The notes beneath the pieces are model-generated. The model did not search any database. It was not told where the DNA came from and saw only the letters and a list, made by a program, of their open reading frames with translations. Below, one piece after another: positions 55,215-63,999 of a stretch of 64,000 nucleotides of DNA. Location of the stretch: contig NZ_VTQV01000001.1 of the NCBI RefSeq assembly GCF_008764245.1, forward strand, positions 62,001 to 126,000, read 5' to 3'. Each line of letters begins with the position of its first letter. Positions within the stretch are counted from its first letter, which is position 1. The stretch comes from Bacillus subtilis (GTDB lineage: Bacteria; Bacillota; Bacilli; Bacillales; Bacillaceae_C). Position numbers and translations under genes: made by a program.

Positions 55215-56457
55215 AATGTAAGTGTTGATAGGGTCTTTTAGGTTGAAAATTAGTTTGCACAGAAGAACGGTCCTTCTGTGATTTTGGGTGCTCTTTCCTA
55301 TTTTCTGTGCGATATTTCTCATCATACTTCGAGAACATAGAAATATTTGCCAGTAGTCCCATCGCAATCGATAAGACGATTATGGATGATCCTCCATAGC
55401 TTATAAATGGCAGTGTAACTCCTGTGATTGGGAGCAGACCAGACATGCCTCCTAAGTTAATAATGGCTTGGATTCCGATCATAGAAGCAATCCCTATTGC
55501 AAGCATACTCCCGAATGAATCCTGACATTTCGTTCCAATCAAAATTCCTCGTAAAACAATATAAGCAATCCCTATAACAACAAAACCTACTCCAAAGATT
55601 CCTAACTCTTCAGAAATAACCGACATAATAAAATCTGTATGTATTTCTGGTAAGTAACCATACTTTTGTATCCCTTGGCCAAGGCCAACTCCTTTTAATC
55701 CCCCTGATCCAATGGCAAGATAGGAATTTACAAGTTGAAACCCTTCATCCCCTTTCGTACCAAACGGATCGAGAAATCCGCTTATTCTTTTCATGTTTCC
55801 TGATGTGAAAATCCGGTCAAATTTTAATAGAGCGAAAGGGAGTAATACAAGAAAAACGCCCATCCCCATCATTAATAACTTTGCAATTGTTCGAAACCCC
55901 ATACCTGAACAAACAATAATAATCATCCCGATCAAAAAAGTAATCATAGCTGTTCCATTATCCGGTTCCATCTTAATTAAGAAGCAAACAACAACAAGAT
56001 AAATAACTGGGGGCAATGCTCCAACATTAAATTGGTTAATATATTTCTGTTTATTGGCGTAAACAGCCGATAAATAGATAATCACACTTAACTTTACAAA
56101 TTCCGAAGGCTGTATAGTTCTATTTCCTATCAGTTTAATCCAACTTTGAGCATTATTACTCGTATGGCCAATCATGGAAACGGCTAATAATCCACCGATA
56201 GATAGTATTGTCGTAACGATAAGAAACTTTTTATTTCTAAAAGCCTTATATGGGAAAAGTGCAAAAAACAAAAAAATGAAAAAACCAATAAGCAAATTAA
56301 TTTTTTGTTTTTCGTAGAAATAGTCTGCAGAAACTTCATATTTTTGGATGGCAATGACCATGCTGGCACTATACACCATAATGAGGCCAAATAGAGATAA
56401 AAGTATGTACATAATAATAATTGAATAATCATATGATTTCAGGATTTTTTTCAGCAT
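55213..56457 (-). CDS. ftsW: SEDS peptidoglycan polymerase FtsW
   Basis: 414 residues with ten membrane segments. It polymerises lipid II at the septum with PBP2B. Conserved FGLIMVYSASMV, NRTIQPSEFVKLSVIIYLS and GVTLPFISYGGSS motifs are present. The tail (about 385-414) is basic and polar. It corresponds to ylaO of B. subtilis, where pycA lies between it and ctaA; here they are directly convergent. The RBS is weak (TGGAAGAA). Confidence 0.93.
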   Translation of the reverse strand: MLKKILKSYDYSIIIMYILLSLFGLIMVYSASMVIAIQKYEVSADYFYEKQKINLLIGFFIFLFFALFPYKAFRNKKFLIVTTILSIGGLLAVSMIGHTSNNAQSWIKLIGNRTIQPSEFVKLSVIIYLSAVYANKQKYINQFNVGALPPVIYLVVVCFLIKMEPDNGTAMITFLIGMIIIVCSGMGFRTIAKLLMMGMGVFLVLLPFALLKFDRIFTSGNMKRISGFLDPFGTKGDEGFQLVNSYLAIGSGGLKGVGLGQGIQKYGYLPEIHTDFIMSVISEELGIFGVGFVVIGIAYIVLRGILIGTKCQDSFGSMLAIGIASMIGIQAIINLGGMSGLLPITGVTLPFISYGGSSIIVLSIAMGLLANISMFSKYDEKYRTENRKEHPKSQKDRSSVQTNFQPKRPYQHLH

Positions 56458-56506
56458 AAAATTCTTCCAATCTATGAATCAGTTTGCAGAGATACTTTCC
56501 ACATCT

Positions 56507-56544
56507 TAAAAAACTCAAACAATTTCAAAAAACTGTTTGAGTTT
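56507..56544 (-). terminator. Intrinsic terminator after ylaN
   Basis: AAACTCAAACA and TGTTTGAGTTT arms are followed by TTTAAG on the minus strand. It lies between ylaN and ftsW. Confidence 0.85.
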
Positions 56545-56576
56545 ATACAAAAAGGGCTATGCCTAAACCGCATCCT

Positions 56577-56858
56577 TTACTTTCTAATAGAGGCTTCATG
56601 TAGAACAGATAATTGTCTTTCTAGAGAATCCATTAATTCTTTTCCATATTTTGGATCGACTAGTCCAAGACGAACAGCAAAATCAATTTCGCGAGACAAG
56701 CCAAACATTTGTGTATCTAAAACTTCTTCATATAAAGGGCATTGCGGCATTGTTAGATTGTCCATTTGCACTTGAATCAGACGGAGAATTTTTTCTGCAT
56801 CTGCCTTCAATAGTGCATGGGCTTTTTCCCGATGATCAACTTTCATATCCGACACCAC
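56577..56858 (-). CDS. ylaN: UPF0358 protein YlaN
   Basis: 93 residues, nearly identical in pattern to B. subtilis YlaN ([39 protein letters not shown]). YlaN is a small helical protein that is essential under some iron conditions and has been linked to Fur-controlled iron homeostasis in Bacillus and Staphylococcus (from the literature as I recall). GTG start with AAGGGGG seven bases upstream; a second GTG follows directly. Confidence 0.95.
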   Translation of the reverse strand: MVSDMKVDHREKAHALLKADAEKILRLIQVQMDNLTMPQCPLYEEVLDTQMFGLSREIDFAVRLGLVDPKYGKELMDSLERQLSVLHEASIRK

Positions 56859-57088
56859 ATTTAATCCCCCTTATTCATAAGAACAAAATATATTCTCTTC
56901 CTTGCCTGTCCGCTCATAATCTAATGAGGACAATACTATTACTAAATTTTACAACTAAACCAGTGAAATTGCAACAGTAAAGACCATTACATCTATTTCA
57001 ACTCTTGATTTCCCCACCAAAAATATCTTTTTATGTTCATGACTTTAATTTTTGATTCATTCACGCTATAATTGACATTTGTAAGAAT

Positions 57089-57147
57089 CAAAGGCTTAAA
57101 TTCGCGAAAAGAATCGCCACGCCTTTGTGACCTGCCTGCTGCAGGCC
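57089..57147 (-). repeat. Hairpin module of the dispersed repeat family
   Basis: A partial element with outer arms caaaggc (57089-57095) and gcctttg (57121-57127) and inner arms gcga/tcgc, followed by gacctgcctgctgcaggcc. It is the reverse complement of 60776-60834. It lies directly upstream of ylaL. Confidence 0.75.
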
Positions 57148-57169
57148 TAATGATAAGGGGGGCTATAGA

Positions 57170-57655
57170 ATGGATTTGATCATGACCATAAAAGGAAATG
57201 TTAAATTTCCGATAACATTGGATGTTGGGGCTTGGATATTTGATGATCGTCGCATTGATTTAGATACATACTTCTCTGAAGATAAAAAACAAGATCGTTT
57301 AACAGAGGATGGAACGACTGTATCCAAGCATTGGGATCGTACTATTAAAGAGGGTGCCGCACCACAAAAAACGCGAAAAAGATATGAAAAAGCGAAAATG
57401 TTAACAAGCACCTTTGCAATTAAGTTAGAACCCTTTCTTAAAAACGCAGAACCTGCTCCAGAAGCAACCACTCTCGTATTTGAGACAAATACTGAAGATG
57501 TCTCTATTCCTTTAGAAGAAGGGTATAATATCCTTGTACAATTCTCAAATAAAGGAAAGGCTCTAAAAGAAGATGGACCTGTCCATATTCTTTTTCCAGA
57601 TGGTTCTAATCTTGATCAGCCTATTAAGAATGTCAAAGCTTTTCGCGTAGAATAA
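57170..57655 (+). CDS. ylaL: YlaL-like protein
   Basis: 161 residues, same size and place as YlaL of B. subtilis. It starts MDLIMTIKGNVKFPITLDVG and contains WIFDDRRIDLDTYF. Homologues are sometimes labelled peptidyl-prolyl isomerase in databases; I see no known isomerase motif and would leave the function open. ATG with AAGGGGGG eight bases upstream. Confidence 0.82.
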   Translation: MDLIMTIKGNVKFPITLDVGAWIFDDRRIDLDTYFSEDKKQDRLTEDGTTVSKHWDRTIKEGAAPQKTRKRYEKAKMLTSTFAIKLEPFLKNAEPAPEATTLVFETNTEDVSIPLEEGYNILVQFSNKGKALKEDGPVHILFPDGSNLDQPIKNVKAFRVE

Positions 57656-57791
57656 CACTTAATTAAGGCAGATGGTCCTCCCTCTGTCTTTTCTAGGATA
57701 GTGAGCGGAGCCAAGCCAAGCTGGAAAAAACCACCAACTTGTATTATTTATCCGCTTTTCGGCCTACTCCGCTAAACGGGTAGTTCTGTTA

Positions 57792-59120
57792 TTACAATAA
57801 GTCTGCAGCTAATTGAGCAAGATGTGATCGTTCCCCTTTTACCAATTTTATATGCCCTGCTATTGCTTCCTCTTTAAAGCTTTCAAGTACATAACTTAAA
57901 CCATTATTATATTCGTCTAGATAAGGATGATCAATCTGTTCAGGATCTCCCATAAAGATAATTTTACTACCTTCCCCTACCCTTGTTAAGATCGTTTTAG
58001 CCTCATGTTTCGTTAAATTCTGTGCTTCATCAATAATAATAAATTGATCAGGGATACTACGCCCGCGAATATATGTGAGTGCTTCGACCTCAATGGAGCT
58101 CATTCCTGCTAAAATCGCATCTAACTCTCCTGGTTTTTTGGTGTTAAATAAAAATTCTAGATTATCATAGATCGGTTGCATCCACGGTCTAAGTTTTTCT
58201 TGCTTTTCTCCTGGGAGATAACCAATATCTTTTCCAACCGGAATAATTGGTCGCGCGACGAACATCTTCTTATATACTCGTAAATCTTCAGTCTGCATCA
58301 ATCCTGCCGCCAAAGTTAGCAATGTTTTGCCTGTACCTGCTTTTCCGATTAATGTTACCAGTGGAATATCCCGCCTTAATAGCAACTCTAATGCCATCGA
58401 TTGTCTTGCATTCTTTGGCTTTATTCCCCAAATTAGTTCATTTTGTGCGGAAAGTTTTTGAAGGATCACTCCTGTCTCATCGATCATGCCAATTCCAGAA
58501 GTCGAACTACCTAACTCATCCTTAATAATGACAAATTGATTTGGAAAGAATCGCTCATTCGTGCAATTAGATAAGGATATCTCCCCACGTTCATAAAATA
58601 AGCTAATCTGGTGTATATCAATATACAGTTCTTGTACACCTGTATATAAATGGTCCAATTCAACGACTCGATCATTCAAAAAGTCTTCAGCAGCTAACCC
58701 TAGAGCATCTGCTTTTACACGAAGAAGGGCATCTTTGCTCACTAATATGACTGGCCTCCCATCGGCTTTCGCTTCTTCTTCAAGTGCAATATTTTTAGCA
58801 ACAGCTAAAATTCGATTATCATTCGTCTTTTCAAAGAAAACTTCTTCCAACTGTTTAAAAGAGCGATGATTTAATTCGATCCTTAAACTTCCACCATTTG
58901 AAAGCTGGATTTTTTCATGAAGTTTTCCCTGTTCTCTAAAGCCATCTATCAGCTTTGCAATTTGTCTTGCATTCCTACCTATTTCATTCATATAACGCTT
59001 TTTTGCATCTACCTCTTCCAGTACAACGGCCGGAATCACAATTTCATTTTCTTTAAATGAGAAAAGTGCATTTGGATCTTGTAGCAAGACATTTGTATCT
59101 AAAACATATATTTTGCTCAA
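57792..59120 (-). CDS. ylaK: PhoH-family ATPase with PIN domain (YlaK)
   Basis: 442 residues. The N-terminal PIN ribonuclease-like domain (about 3-150) has the acidic residues of VLDTNVLL (Asp 8) and NDNRILAVA. The C-terminal PhoH ATPase/helicase domain (about 235-440) has Walker A GKAGTGKT (259-266) and Walker B FIIIDEAQN. This is the PhoH2 architecture, reported elsewhere as a sequence-specific RNA-unwinding ribonuclease. In B. subtilis it is ylaK. The start has GGAGGC before the ATG. Confidence 0.92.
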   Translation of the reverse strand: MSKIYVLDTNVLLQDPNALFSFKENEIVIPAVVLEEVDAKKRYMNEIGRNARQIAKLIDGFREQGKLHEKIQLSNGGSLRIELNHRSFKQLEEVFFEKTNDNRILAVAKNIALEEEAKADGRPVILVSKDALLRVKADALGLAAEDFLNDRVVELDHLYTGVQELYIDIHQISLFYERGEISLSNCTNERFFPNQFVIIKDELGSSTSGIGMIDETGVILQKLSAQNELIWGIKPKNARQSMALELLLRRDIPLVTLIGKAGTGKTLLTLAAGLMQTEDLRVYKKMFVARPIIPVGKDIGYLPGEKQEKLRPWMQPIYDNLEFLFNTKKPGELDAILAGMSSIEVEALTYIRGRSIPDQFIIIDEAQNLTKHEAKTILTRVGEGSKIIFMGDPEQIDHPYLDEYNNGLSYVLESFKEEAIAGHIKLVKGERSHLAQLAADLL

Positions 59121-59422
59121 TATTGATGCCTCCTGCCCCTTTTTTTCGATCTAGCTTCAACGCCTAGCAAATTTATAATTTCGTCTTATGAAACATAGGC
59201 GTAAGGTTGGCACTGTACTATTATAGATGCCTTACATCCCATTCAGATATTTGAAAGAAGTGTTACGCTTTTCATATCTTATGTCTTGGATCAGTCACCG
59301 GTTCATTAAACTTACTTATGGGGACCCTTTTTAATGAAATATATGAACTTCTGCATAAAGTTAGAAGATATATCAAAAATTAACCTCAAGAAGTAAAGAA
59401 ATTATATATTGGAGGGGTTCAA
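59121..59422. other. Divergent region ylaK/ylaJ with repeat remnant
   Basis: A short remnant of the dispersed repeat (gatctagcttcaacgcctag, 59150-59169) lies just upstream of the PhoH gene. The rest is AT-rich, with no ORF or RNA gene I can support. It should hold the ylaJ promoter. Confidence 0.45.
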
Positions 59423-60010
59423 TTGCGTAAATCGTTTATTATACTTATGGCTGTATTAAGTATTTCGGCTTGCTCTCAGAAGCAAGAAAACATTGGTGAG
59501 ACGGATGTAGCACCTAGAGGAGTGTCTGTTCAAGATAGTCATCTTGACTATAATCAGGGGCAAAATTATACAGATGATGAAAGAGCTAATCACTTAGCAA
59601 ATCTTGCCGCAAGTGTTCCTGATGTTCAGAATGCAACAGCTGTTGTCATTGGGAATTTAGCCGTTGTAGGGATCGACATCGACCAGGACGTAGAGCGTTC
59701 AAAGGTCGGAACAATCAAATACTCGGTCACAGAAAGCCTACGACATGATCCACAGGGCGCAGGAGCCATTGTCGTAGCGGATCCTGATTTAAATGCTCGA
59801 CTCAAGGAAGTCGGTGAAGATGCTCGTGCTGGTAAGCCAATTAGAGGCGTCCTGAATGAATTGGCTGATATTGTTGGTCGCATAATACCTGATGTGCCTT
59901 TACCTGAAGAAGGGAAAAATCCACAAGTTGAAGTAAATGAAAAGGATCAGCAAAACGATCAGGACATCCAACGGATACAAAAAGAACAATCCAATGATAA
60001 AAATCAGTAA
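59423..60010 (+). CDS. ylaJ: YhcN/YlaJ-family sporulation lipoprotein
   Basis: 195 residues. A lipoprotein signal with lipobox LSISAC (Cys 17) is followed by a YhcN/YlaJ domain (about 55-150; NHLANLAASVPDVQNATAVV and GNLAVVGIDI) and a charged Gln/Asp/Lys tail (about 160-195). Such lipoproteins are found in spores and affect germination or outgrowth. TTG start with GGAGGGG five bases upstream. Confidence 0.9.
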   Translation: MRKSFIILMAVLSISACSQKQENIGETDVAPRGVSVQDSHLDYNQGQNYTDDERANHLANLAASVPDVQNATAVVIGNLAVVGIDIDQDVERSKVGTIKYSVTESLRHDPQGAGAIVVADPDLNARLKEVGEDARAGKPIRGVLNELADIVGRIIPDVPLPEEGKNPQVEVNEKDQQNDQDIQRIQKEQSNDKNQ

Positions 60011-60072
60011 CTTCATTTGTTTCATGTTATAATTGGAATGAAGATCGTTATTTTTCATCCAGAGGTGAGCAA

Positions 60073-60273
60073 ATGAAAGTACAATGTGTTATCTGTCACG
60101 TGCATGACACCTTAGAAGATGATTCATCTCTTGCGAAAAAACTACGAAATCGACCTATTCATACCTATATGTGTCCTAAGTGCTATGAACGAATAAGAGT
60201 AAATACTGAAAAAAGGAAACAAAATGAGAATTTCCACTTATTTCATGATCATAGGAAAAGGGTAGATTTCTAA
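60073..60273 (+). CDS. ylaI: DUF2197 zinc-ribbon protein YlaI
   Basis: 66 residues. Two cysteine pairs (CVIC near 4-7 and CPKC near 36-39) form a probable zinc ribbon; the basic tail (EKRKQNENFHLFHDHRKR) could touch nucleic acid. Same length range and place as YlaI. The function is unknown. AGAGGTG precedes the ATG. Confidence 0.9.
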   Translation: MKVQCVICHVHDTLEDDSSLAKKLRNRPIHTYMCPKCYERIRVNTEKRKQNENFHLFHDHRKRVDF

Positions 60274-60288
60274 GATTTATTTATATGC

Positions 60289-60333
60289 AAAAAAGAGGCT
60301 ATCCCACGGAAGTGGTCAATGGCCTCTTTTTTA
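60289..60333 (+). terminator. Intrinsic terminator after ylaI
   Basis: aaaaaagaggc and gcctctttttt arms form an 11-bp stem with a partly paired loop and a T run on the plus strand; it could also serve ylaH. Confidence 0.85.
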
Positions 60334-60365
60334 AAAGGAAAAAAGTATGAAATTTGGCTCATGCC

Positions 60366-60390
60366 GGATCTAGCGCTTGCGCTTTTCTTA
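60366..60390 (-). repeat. Repeat end fused to the ylaH stop
   Basis: ctagcgcttgcgcttttctta is the terminal segment of the dispersed element. On the ylaH strand it reads TAAGAAAAGCGCAAGCGC, and its first three bases are the ylaH stop codon. Confidence 0.7.
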
Positions 60391-60741
60391 TACCGTACCT
60401 GCCTTTTTCTCTCTTCTCAAGCGAATTTTATAAATGATAAGGATGGCTGCCGCTACCATAAGCCCTTCTGTAATTGGTAGGAATATCGCTAAAAAAGTTA
60501 AGAACAGGCAACCTACGATTAAAAAAAGATAGATAATCAGTGATTTTAATATTGGTAATTTCTTTGCAAATCCAAGCTTATATACAAGAATCGCTAATGC
60601 CGTAATCGTCATCCAAAGCAGCCAATTCGTAGCAGTTGGATTATTGGTCAATGTATAGTAGAACTTTAATGTTGGCGAAAACCGTTCGATCGCTATTTGA
60701 TCGGCGTTAACAGACCCCAACAAATACAATTGGTTTAGCAT
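60388..60741 (-). CDS. ylaH: YlaH-like membrane protein
   Basis: 117 residues from ATG 60741. Three membrane segments (about 38-56, 62-82, 86-106) with the family core NWLLWMTITALAILVYKLGF and the C-terminal RLRREKK. The function is unknown. The frame is open far upstream (to 60963), but that extension runs through a dispersed repeat and into bipA and is not coding. A GTG at 60762 near AAGGGGAG is an alternative start; neither has ideal spacing. Confidence 0.82.
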   Translation of the reverse strand: MLNQLYLLGSVNADQIAIERFSPTLKFYYTLTNNPTATNWLLWMTITALAILVYKLGFAKKLPILKSLIIYLFLIVGCLFLTFLAIFLPITEGLMVAAAILIIYKIRLRREKKAGTV

Positions 60742-60775
60742 AAGGTAAAAGTTGATTCTCACTCTCCCCTTCCCT

Positions 60776-60834
60776 AGGCCTGCAGGATGCAGGTCACAAA
60801 GGCGTGGCGATTGCTGTCGCGAATTTAGCCTTTG
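60776..60834 (+). repeat. Hairpin module of the dispersed repeat family
   Basis: Outer arms caaaggc (60797-60803) and gcctttg (60828-60834), inner arms gcga/tcgc. It is nearly the reverse complement of 57089-57147. It lies between bipA and ylaH. Confidence 0.75.
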
Positions 60835-60916
60835 ATCCTTACTTTTGAGGGTGAAACTCCCTATAAAGGGTGTTTCAAACCCATCATAACATATATAAAC
60901 GGGAAAGCCCAAAATT

Positions 60917-62752
60917 TTAGATCTGTGTTGTCTTTTTCTTTTTTGCCGCTTTCTCCCGCTCATTTTTATTTAATATTTTTTTACGTAAACGTATCGATTC
61001 TGGAGTAACCTCGCAATATTCATCATCATCCAGATATTCCAGTGTTTCTTCTAAGGAAAGTATTCTAGGTTTCTTTATAACCGATGTTTGATCTTTGTTT
61101 GCAGATCGAACGTTTGTCGCATGCTTCGTCTTCGTGATATTGACTGTGATATCATTTTCCCTATTATGCTCCCCAACGATCATACCTTCATAAATTTCTG
61201 TTCCTGGCTCTACAAAAATCGTTCCTCGGTCTTCCACCTGCATAATCCCATAAGTAGAAGCTTTGCCTGTTTCCATAGATACGAGAACACCTTGTCTGCG
61301 TCCTCCTACTCTGCCCTTCTCCATTGGGCGATAAGTGTCAAAGGTATGATTCAAAATGCCATAACCCCTTGTTAAAGTCATGAACTCTGTCGTATAACCA
61401 ATTAACCCACGTGCGGGGACATGGAAAATAAGACGAACTTGTCCATTTCCATTGTTAATCATATCAAGCATTTCCCCTTTACGGGCGCCTAAGGATTCAA
61501 TCACGCTTCCTGTATACTCCTCGGGTGTATCGATTTGCACACGCTCAATTGGTTCGCACTTAACACCGTCTATTTCCTTTATAATAACTTGAGGTTTTGA
61601 TACTTGTAATTCATAGCCTTCACGACGCATGTTTTCAACTAGGATGGATAAATGTAGCTCACCACGTCCTGATACGATCCAGGCATCTGGTGATTCCGTA
61701 TTTTCCACTCTTAAGCTTACGTCTGTTTCTAATTGATTCATCAGTCTTTCTTCAATTTTCCTTGAAGTTAAATACTTCCCTTCTCTTCCCGCAAAAGGAC
61801 TATTATTAACTAGAAATGTCATCTGAAGTGTTGGTTCATCAATATGAAGAATTGGCAAGGCTTCTTGATGTTCGACTGGACAAATCGTATCTCCTACATC
61901 AATATCTTCCATACCAGATACAGCGATCAAATCACCTGCGAAAGCCTCTTCGATCTCGATTTTCTTCAATCCTAAGAATCCAAACATTTTGGTTACACGG
62001 AATTGTTTCGTTGTACCATCTTGTTTTAAAACAGCAACATGTTGGCCCACTTTCATGGTTCCTCTGAATACTCTGCCAATCCCAATTCTTCCCACATAGT
62101 CATTGTAATCAAGTAAAGAAACTTGAAATTGCAACGGTTCTTCCCTATTATCGATTGGAGCCGGAATAAAATCTAAGATTGTCTCATATAATGCTTCCAT
62201 ACTTTCATCTTGTTGTTCAGGATCTTTACTTGCAGTACCATTAATGGCCGATGCATAAATCACAGGGAATTCAAGTTGTTCGTCATTTGCATCAAGTTCA
62301 ATAAAAAGTTCAAGGACCTCATCAATAACCTCAGCAGGTCTTGCAAAATCACGGTCAATCTTATTTACTACAACAATCGGTGTAAGATTTTGTTCTAACG
62401 CTTTTTTCAAAACAAATCTAGTTTGCGGCATACATCCTTCATAAGCATCAACAACAAGTAAAACACCATCTACCATTTTTAGAATCCGTTCCACTTCGCC
62501 ACCAAAATCGGCATGGCCTGGTGTATCTAAAATATTTATTTTCGTATCCTTATATTGGATAGCTGTATTTTTAGCCAAAATGGTTATTCCACGTTCTCTT
62601 TCAATATCACCTGAGTCCATTGCTCTTTCTTCAATATGTTCATTTGAACGAAAAGTTCCCGATTGTCTTAATAGCTGGTCGACTAGTGTTGTTTTGCCAT
62701 GATCAACGTGAGCGATTATGGCAATATTTCTGATATTTTCTCTATGGTTCAA
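60917..62752 (-). CDS. bipA: Ribosome-associated GTPase BipA (TypA)
   Basis: 611 residues. BipA is an EF-G-like translational GTPase involved in 50S assembly and stress or cold growth. The G1 loop AHVDHGKTT (about 14-22), G3 DTPGHADF and G4 NKIDRD motifs are intact. Domains II, III, V and the BipA-specific C-terminal domain follow (GRGELHLSILVENMRREGYE, then GRVGGRRQGVLVSME). It is ylaG in B. subtilis. The RBS is AGGGAGGAACC before ATG. Confidence 0.97.
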   Translation of the reverse strand: MNHRENIRNIAIIAHVDHGKTTLVDQLLRQSGTFRSNEHIEERAMDSGDIERERGITILAKNTAIQYKDTKINILDTPGHADFGGEVERILKMVDGVLLVVDAYEGCMPQTRFVLKKALEQNLTPIVVVNKIDRDFARPAEVIDEVLELFIELDANDEQLEFPVIYASAINGTASKDPEQQDESMEALYETILDFIPAPIDNREEPLQFQVSLLDYNDYVGRIGIGRVFRGTMKVGQHVAVLKQDGTTKQFRVTKMFGFLGLKKIEIEEAFAGDLIAVSGMEDIDVGDTICPVEHQEALPILHIDEPTLQMTFLVNNSPFAGREGKYLTSRKIEERLMNQLETDVSLRVENTESPDAWIVSGRGELHLSILVENMRREGYELQVSKPQVIIKEIDGVKCEPIERVQIDTPEEYTGSVIESLGARKGEMLDMINNGNGQVRLIFHVPARGLIGYTTEFMTLTRGYGILNHTFDTYRPMEKGRVGGRRQGVLVSMETGKASTYGIMQVEDRGTIFVEPGTEIYEGMIVGEHNRENDITVNITKTKHATNVRSANKDQTSVIKKPRILSLEETLEYLDDDEYCEVTPESIRLRKKILNKNEREKAAKKKKTTQI

Positions 62753-62862
62753 AAGTGGTTCCTCCCTATATATTTAAAGATCGTCTGATTTATGTCACGG
62801 ATAAACATTTCAGTTTTATCCCGATTGGTTCAACTAACAATCAGTGGGGATGAGGGAGCAGA

Positions 62863-62967
62863 CTAAGATAACCACTTCCACATTGTTTCATATTCGTGAC
62901 GCACTTCCAGTACGCCTCCATCTGATTGAAGTTTCACTTTATCATTAACCGAATTATTATACCACAT
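62863..62967 (-). other. Unsupported 34-codon ORF ahead of bipA
   Basis: An open frame from ATG 62967 to TAG 62863 encodes a protein-like sequence (SDGGVLEVRHEYETMWKWLS at the end). There is no Shine-Dalgarno sequence. The frame stays open about 20 codons upstream of the ATG. It could be a tiny gene, a leader peptide or a remnant. The rest of 62753-63088 holds an imperfect hairpin near 62817-62852 and two ttgtacaa palindromes (near 62992 and 63013), but no other gene. Confidence 0.25.
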
Positions 62968-63088
62968 ACGCTGGAGAATTTGTAATATTTTTTGTACAAT
63001 ATAAAAGGAGCTTGTACAAATTTAATTTTTCCCTAGTTCGAATAGGATCATGTAAGATTGAGCATTTTTTAATAAGGAGGCTACATTC

Positions 63089-63274
63089 ATGGGCGGTATA
63101 AAGTGGAATTTTTTAATATTAGCCACTGTTGCGGCTTTTTCAATCATGGGCATGGGAATTTGCTTAGCTGAAAATAGCTGGGTAGGCATTGTTTTGTGCT
63201 TTATAATCCTCTGTCTCGCTATGATGTATGGATTTAAACAGAAGAAAAAACTGCAAAAAGAGGGTAATTTATAA
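63089..63274 (+). CDS. ylaF: Small membrane protein YlaF
   Basis: 61 residues with two hydrophobic segments (about 5-25 and 30-50) and a basic tail KQKKKLQKEG. It matches YlaF of B. subtilis in size, layout and position divergent from bipA. The function is unknown. AAGGAGG lies eight bases before the ATG. Confidence 0.85.
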   Translation: MGGIKWNFLILATVAAFSIMGMGICLAENSWVGIVLCFIILCLAMMYGFKQKKKLQKEGNL

Positions 63275-63282
63275 GTGATATT

Positions 63283-63317
63283 TTCATTCAGTGGGAATGG
63301 ACACCCCACTGAATGAA
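63283..63317. repeat. Perfect 13-bp hairpin without T run
   Basis: ttcattcagtggg (63283-63295) and cccactgaatgaa (63305-63317) are perfectly complementary with a 9-base loop. It lies between the convergent ylaF and the small ORF at 63339. Neither strand has a clear U tract, so it is not a textbook intrinsic terminator. Confidence 0.7.
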
Positions 63318-63338
63318 GACTACTTAATCCGTAGCGAT

Positions 63339-63506
63339 CTAGGTTAGTGGTATAGATTTTATACCAGCGCTTGTTCCGTGTGGGGATAGTGGTATGAATT
63401 TTATACCGTGTTCTAATCTGATAAGCATGACACCAGCGATAGCTAAACAAATGATACCGCCGATTCTTGATAATAATTTTCCCGTCCGTACATTCTTATC
63501 CTTCAT
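63339..63506 (-). CDS. Probable 55-residue single-pass membrane protein
   Basis: I do not recognise the family. ATG 63506 has AGGTGGAG five bases upstream, a strong site. The product has a basic N-terminus (MKDKNVRTGKLLSR), one membrane segment (about 16-30, IGGIICLAIAGVMLI), and a tail containing two related segments GIKFIPLS and GIKSIPLT with a 14-residue period. The tail repeat comes from two palindromic DNA repeats (63349-63365, 63391-63407). It lies 88 bases after the membrane protein at the right edge, on the same strand, and may be in the same operon. Confidence 0.6.
   Translation of the reverse strand: MKDKNVRTGKLLSRIGGIICLAIAGVMLIRLEHGIKFIPLSPHGTSAGIKSIPLT
63349..63407. repeat. Two palindromic 17-bp repeats, 42 bp apart
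   Basis: ggtatagattttatacc (63349-63365) and ggtatgaattttatacc (63391-63407) are near-identical, each with dyad arms ggtat/atacc, and both are preceded by tagt. They lie at the 3' end of the small ORF. They could be a tandem duplication inside a gene or paired regulator sites. Confidence 0.6.
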
Positions 63507-63594
63507 AAGAACTCCACCTTTATTTCTGAGATTACTTTCTCATTGCCGCCGGCTGTACTACATCCTCTTCACTCATCTTCCGGATGATCTGCAA

Positions 63595-63999
63595 TTACTT
63601 TCCGTCACTTTCCACATACTTGGAACCCTCATGTTTCTTGAACATACCTGCTTCACGGAAAATTTTCCGGAAATGAATCGTCATCATCACCAGGCTTGCG
63701 ACAAAGAGAACATATCCCGTCCCAATCAAGTATGGGGCAGCGGTATAAAAAACAGACCAGTGAATATTGCCCGTGACAAGGGCATCGATATAATCATATT
63801 GATGGATCTGAAAAAAAGTCAGCGCACCGCCTGCGATATACATCATCAGAATCCAAAAAATATAAGCGGCTTTCGAATGGGTATTTTTCTCAAAATCAAT
63901 CGCGGCTTTCACCAGAATGTGATCCGTCTCCTGTGCTTTTCTGTTCTTTCCAAATGAAATGATCTTCATGAATAGATTGGGAATGAACACAAGCAACAT
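63595..63999 (-). CDS. Membrane protein, probably cut by the right edge
   Basis: 134 residues visible; the first Met is at the very edge, so the true start may lie outside. Three hydrophobic segments (about 1-14, 43-62, 85-108) and a basic C-terminus (HFRKIFREAGMFKKHEGSK). I do not recognise the family. It is followed after 88 bases by the small membrane ORF at 63339-63506. A longer plus-strand frame over the same bases (63394-63957) looks like a shadow because the minus frame has membrane-protein character and same-strand context. Confidence 0.6.
   Translation of the reverse strand: MLLVFIPNLFMKIISFGKNRKAQETDHILVKAAIDFEKNTHSKAAYIFWILMMYIAGGALTFFQIHQYDYIDALVTGNIHWSVFYTAAPYLIGTGYVLFVASLVMMTIHFRKIFREAGMFKKHEGSKYVESDGK

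Noticed and set aside
60742-60963. N-terminal extension of the ylaH frame
   Set aside because: It runs through a dispersed repeat and into the 3' end of bipA and does not match YlaH proteins.
63507-63594. 14-codon frame between the two right-edge membrane genes
   Set aside because: Too short to judge, with GGAAG touching the ATG rather than at normal spacing.
63394-63957. 187-codon plus-strand ORF at the right end
   Set aside because: It overlaps two minus-strand frames that have membrane-protein character or a strong RBS; its own composition looks like the complement of a membrane protein.
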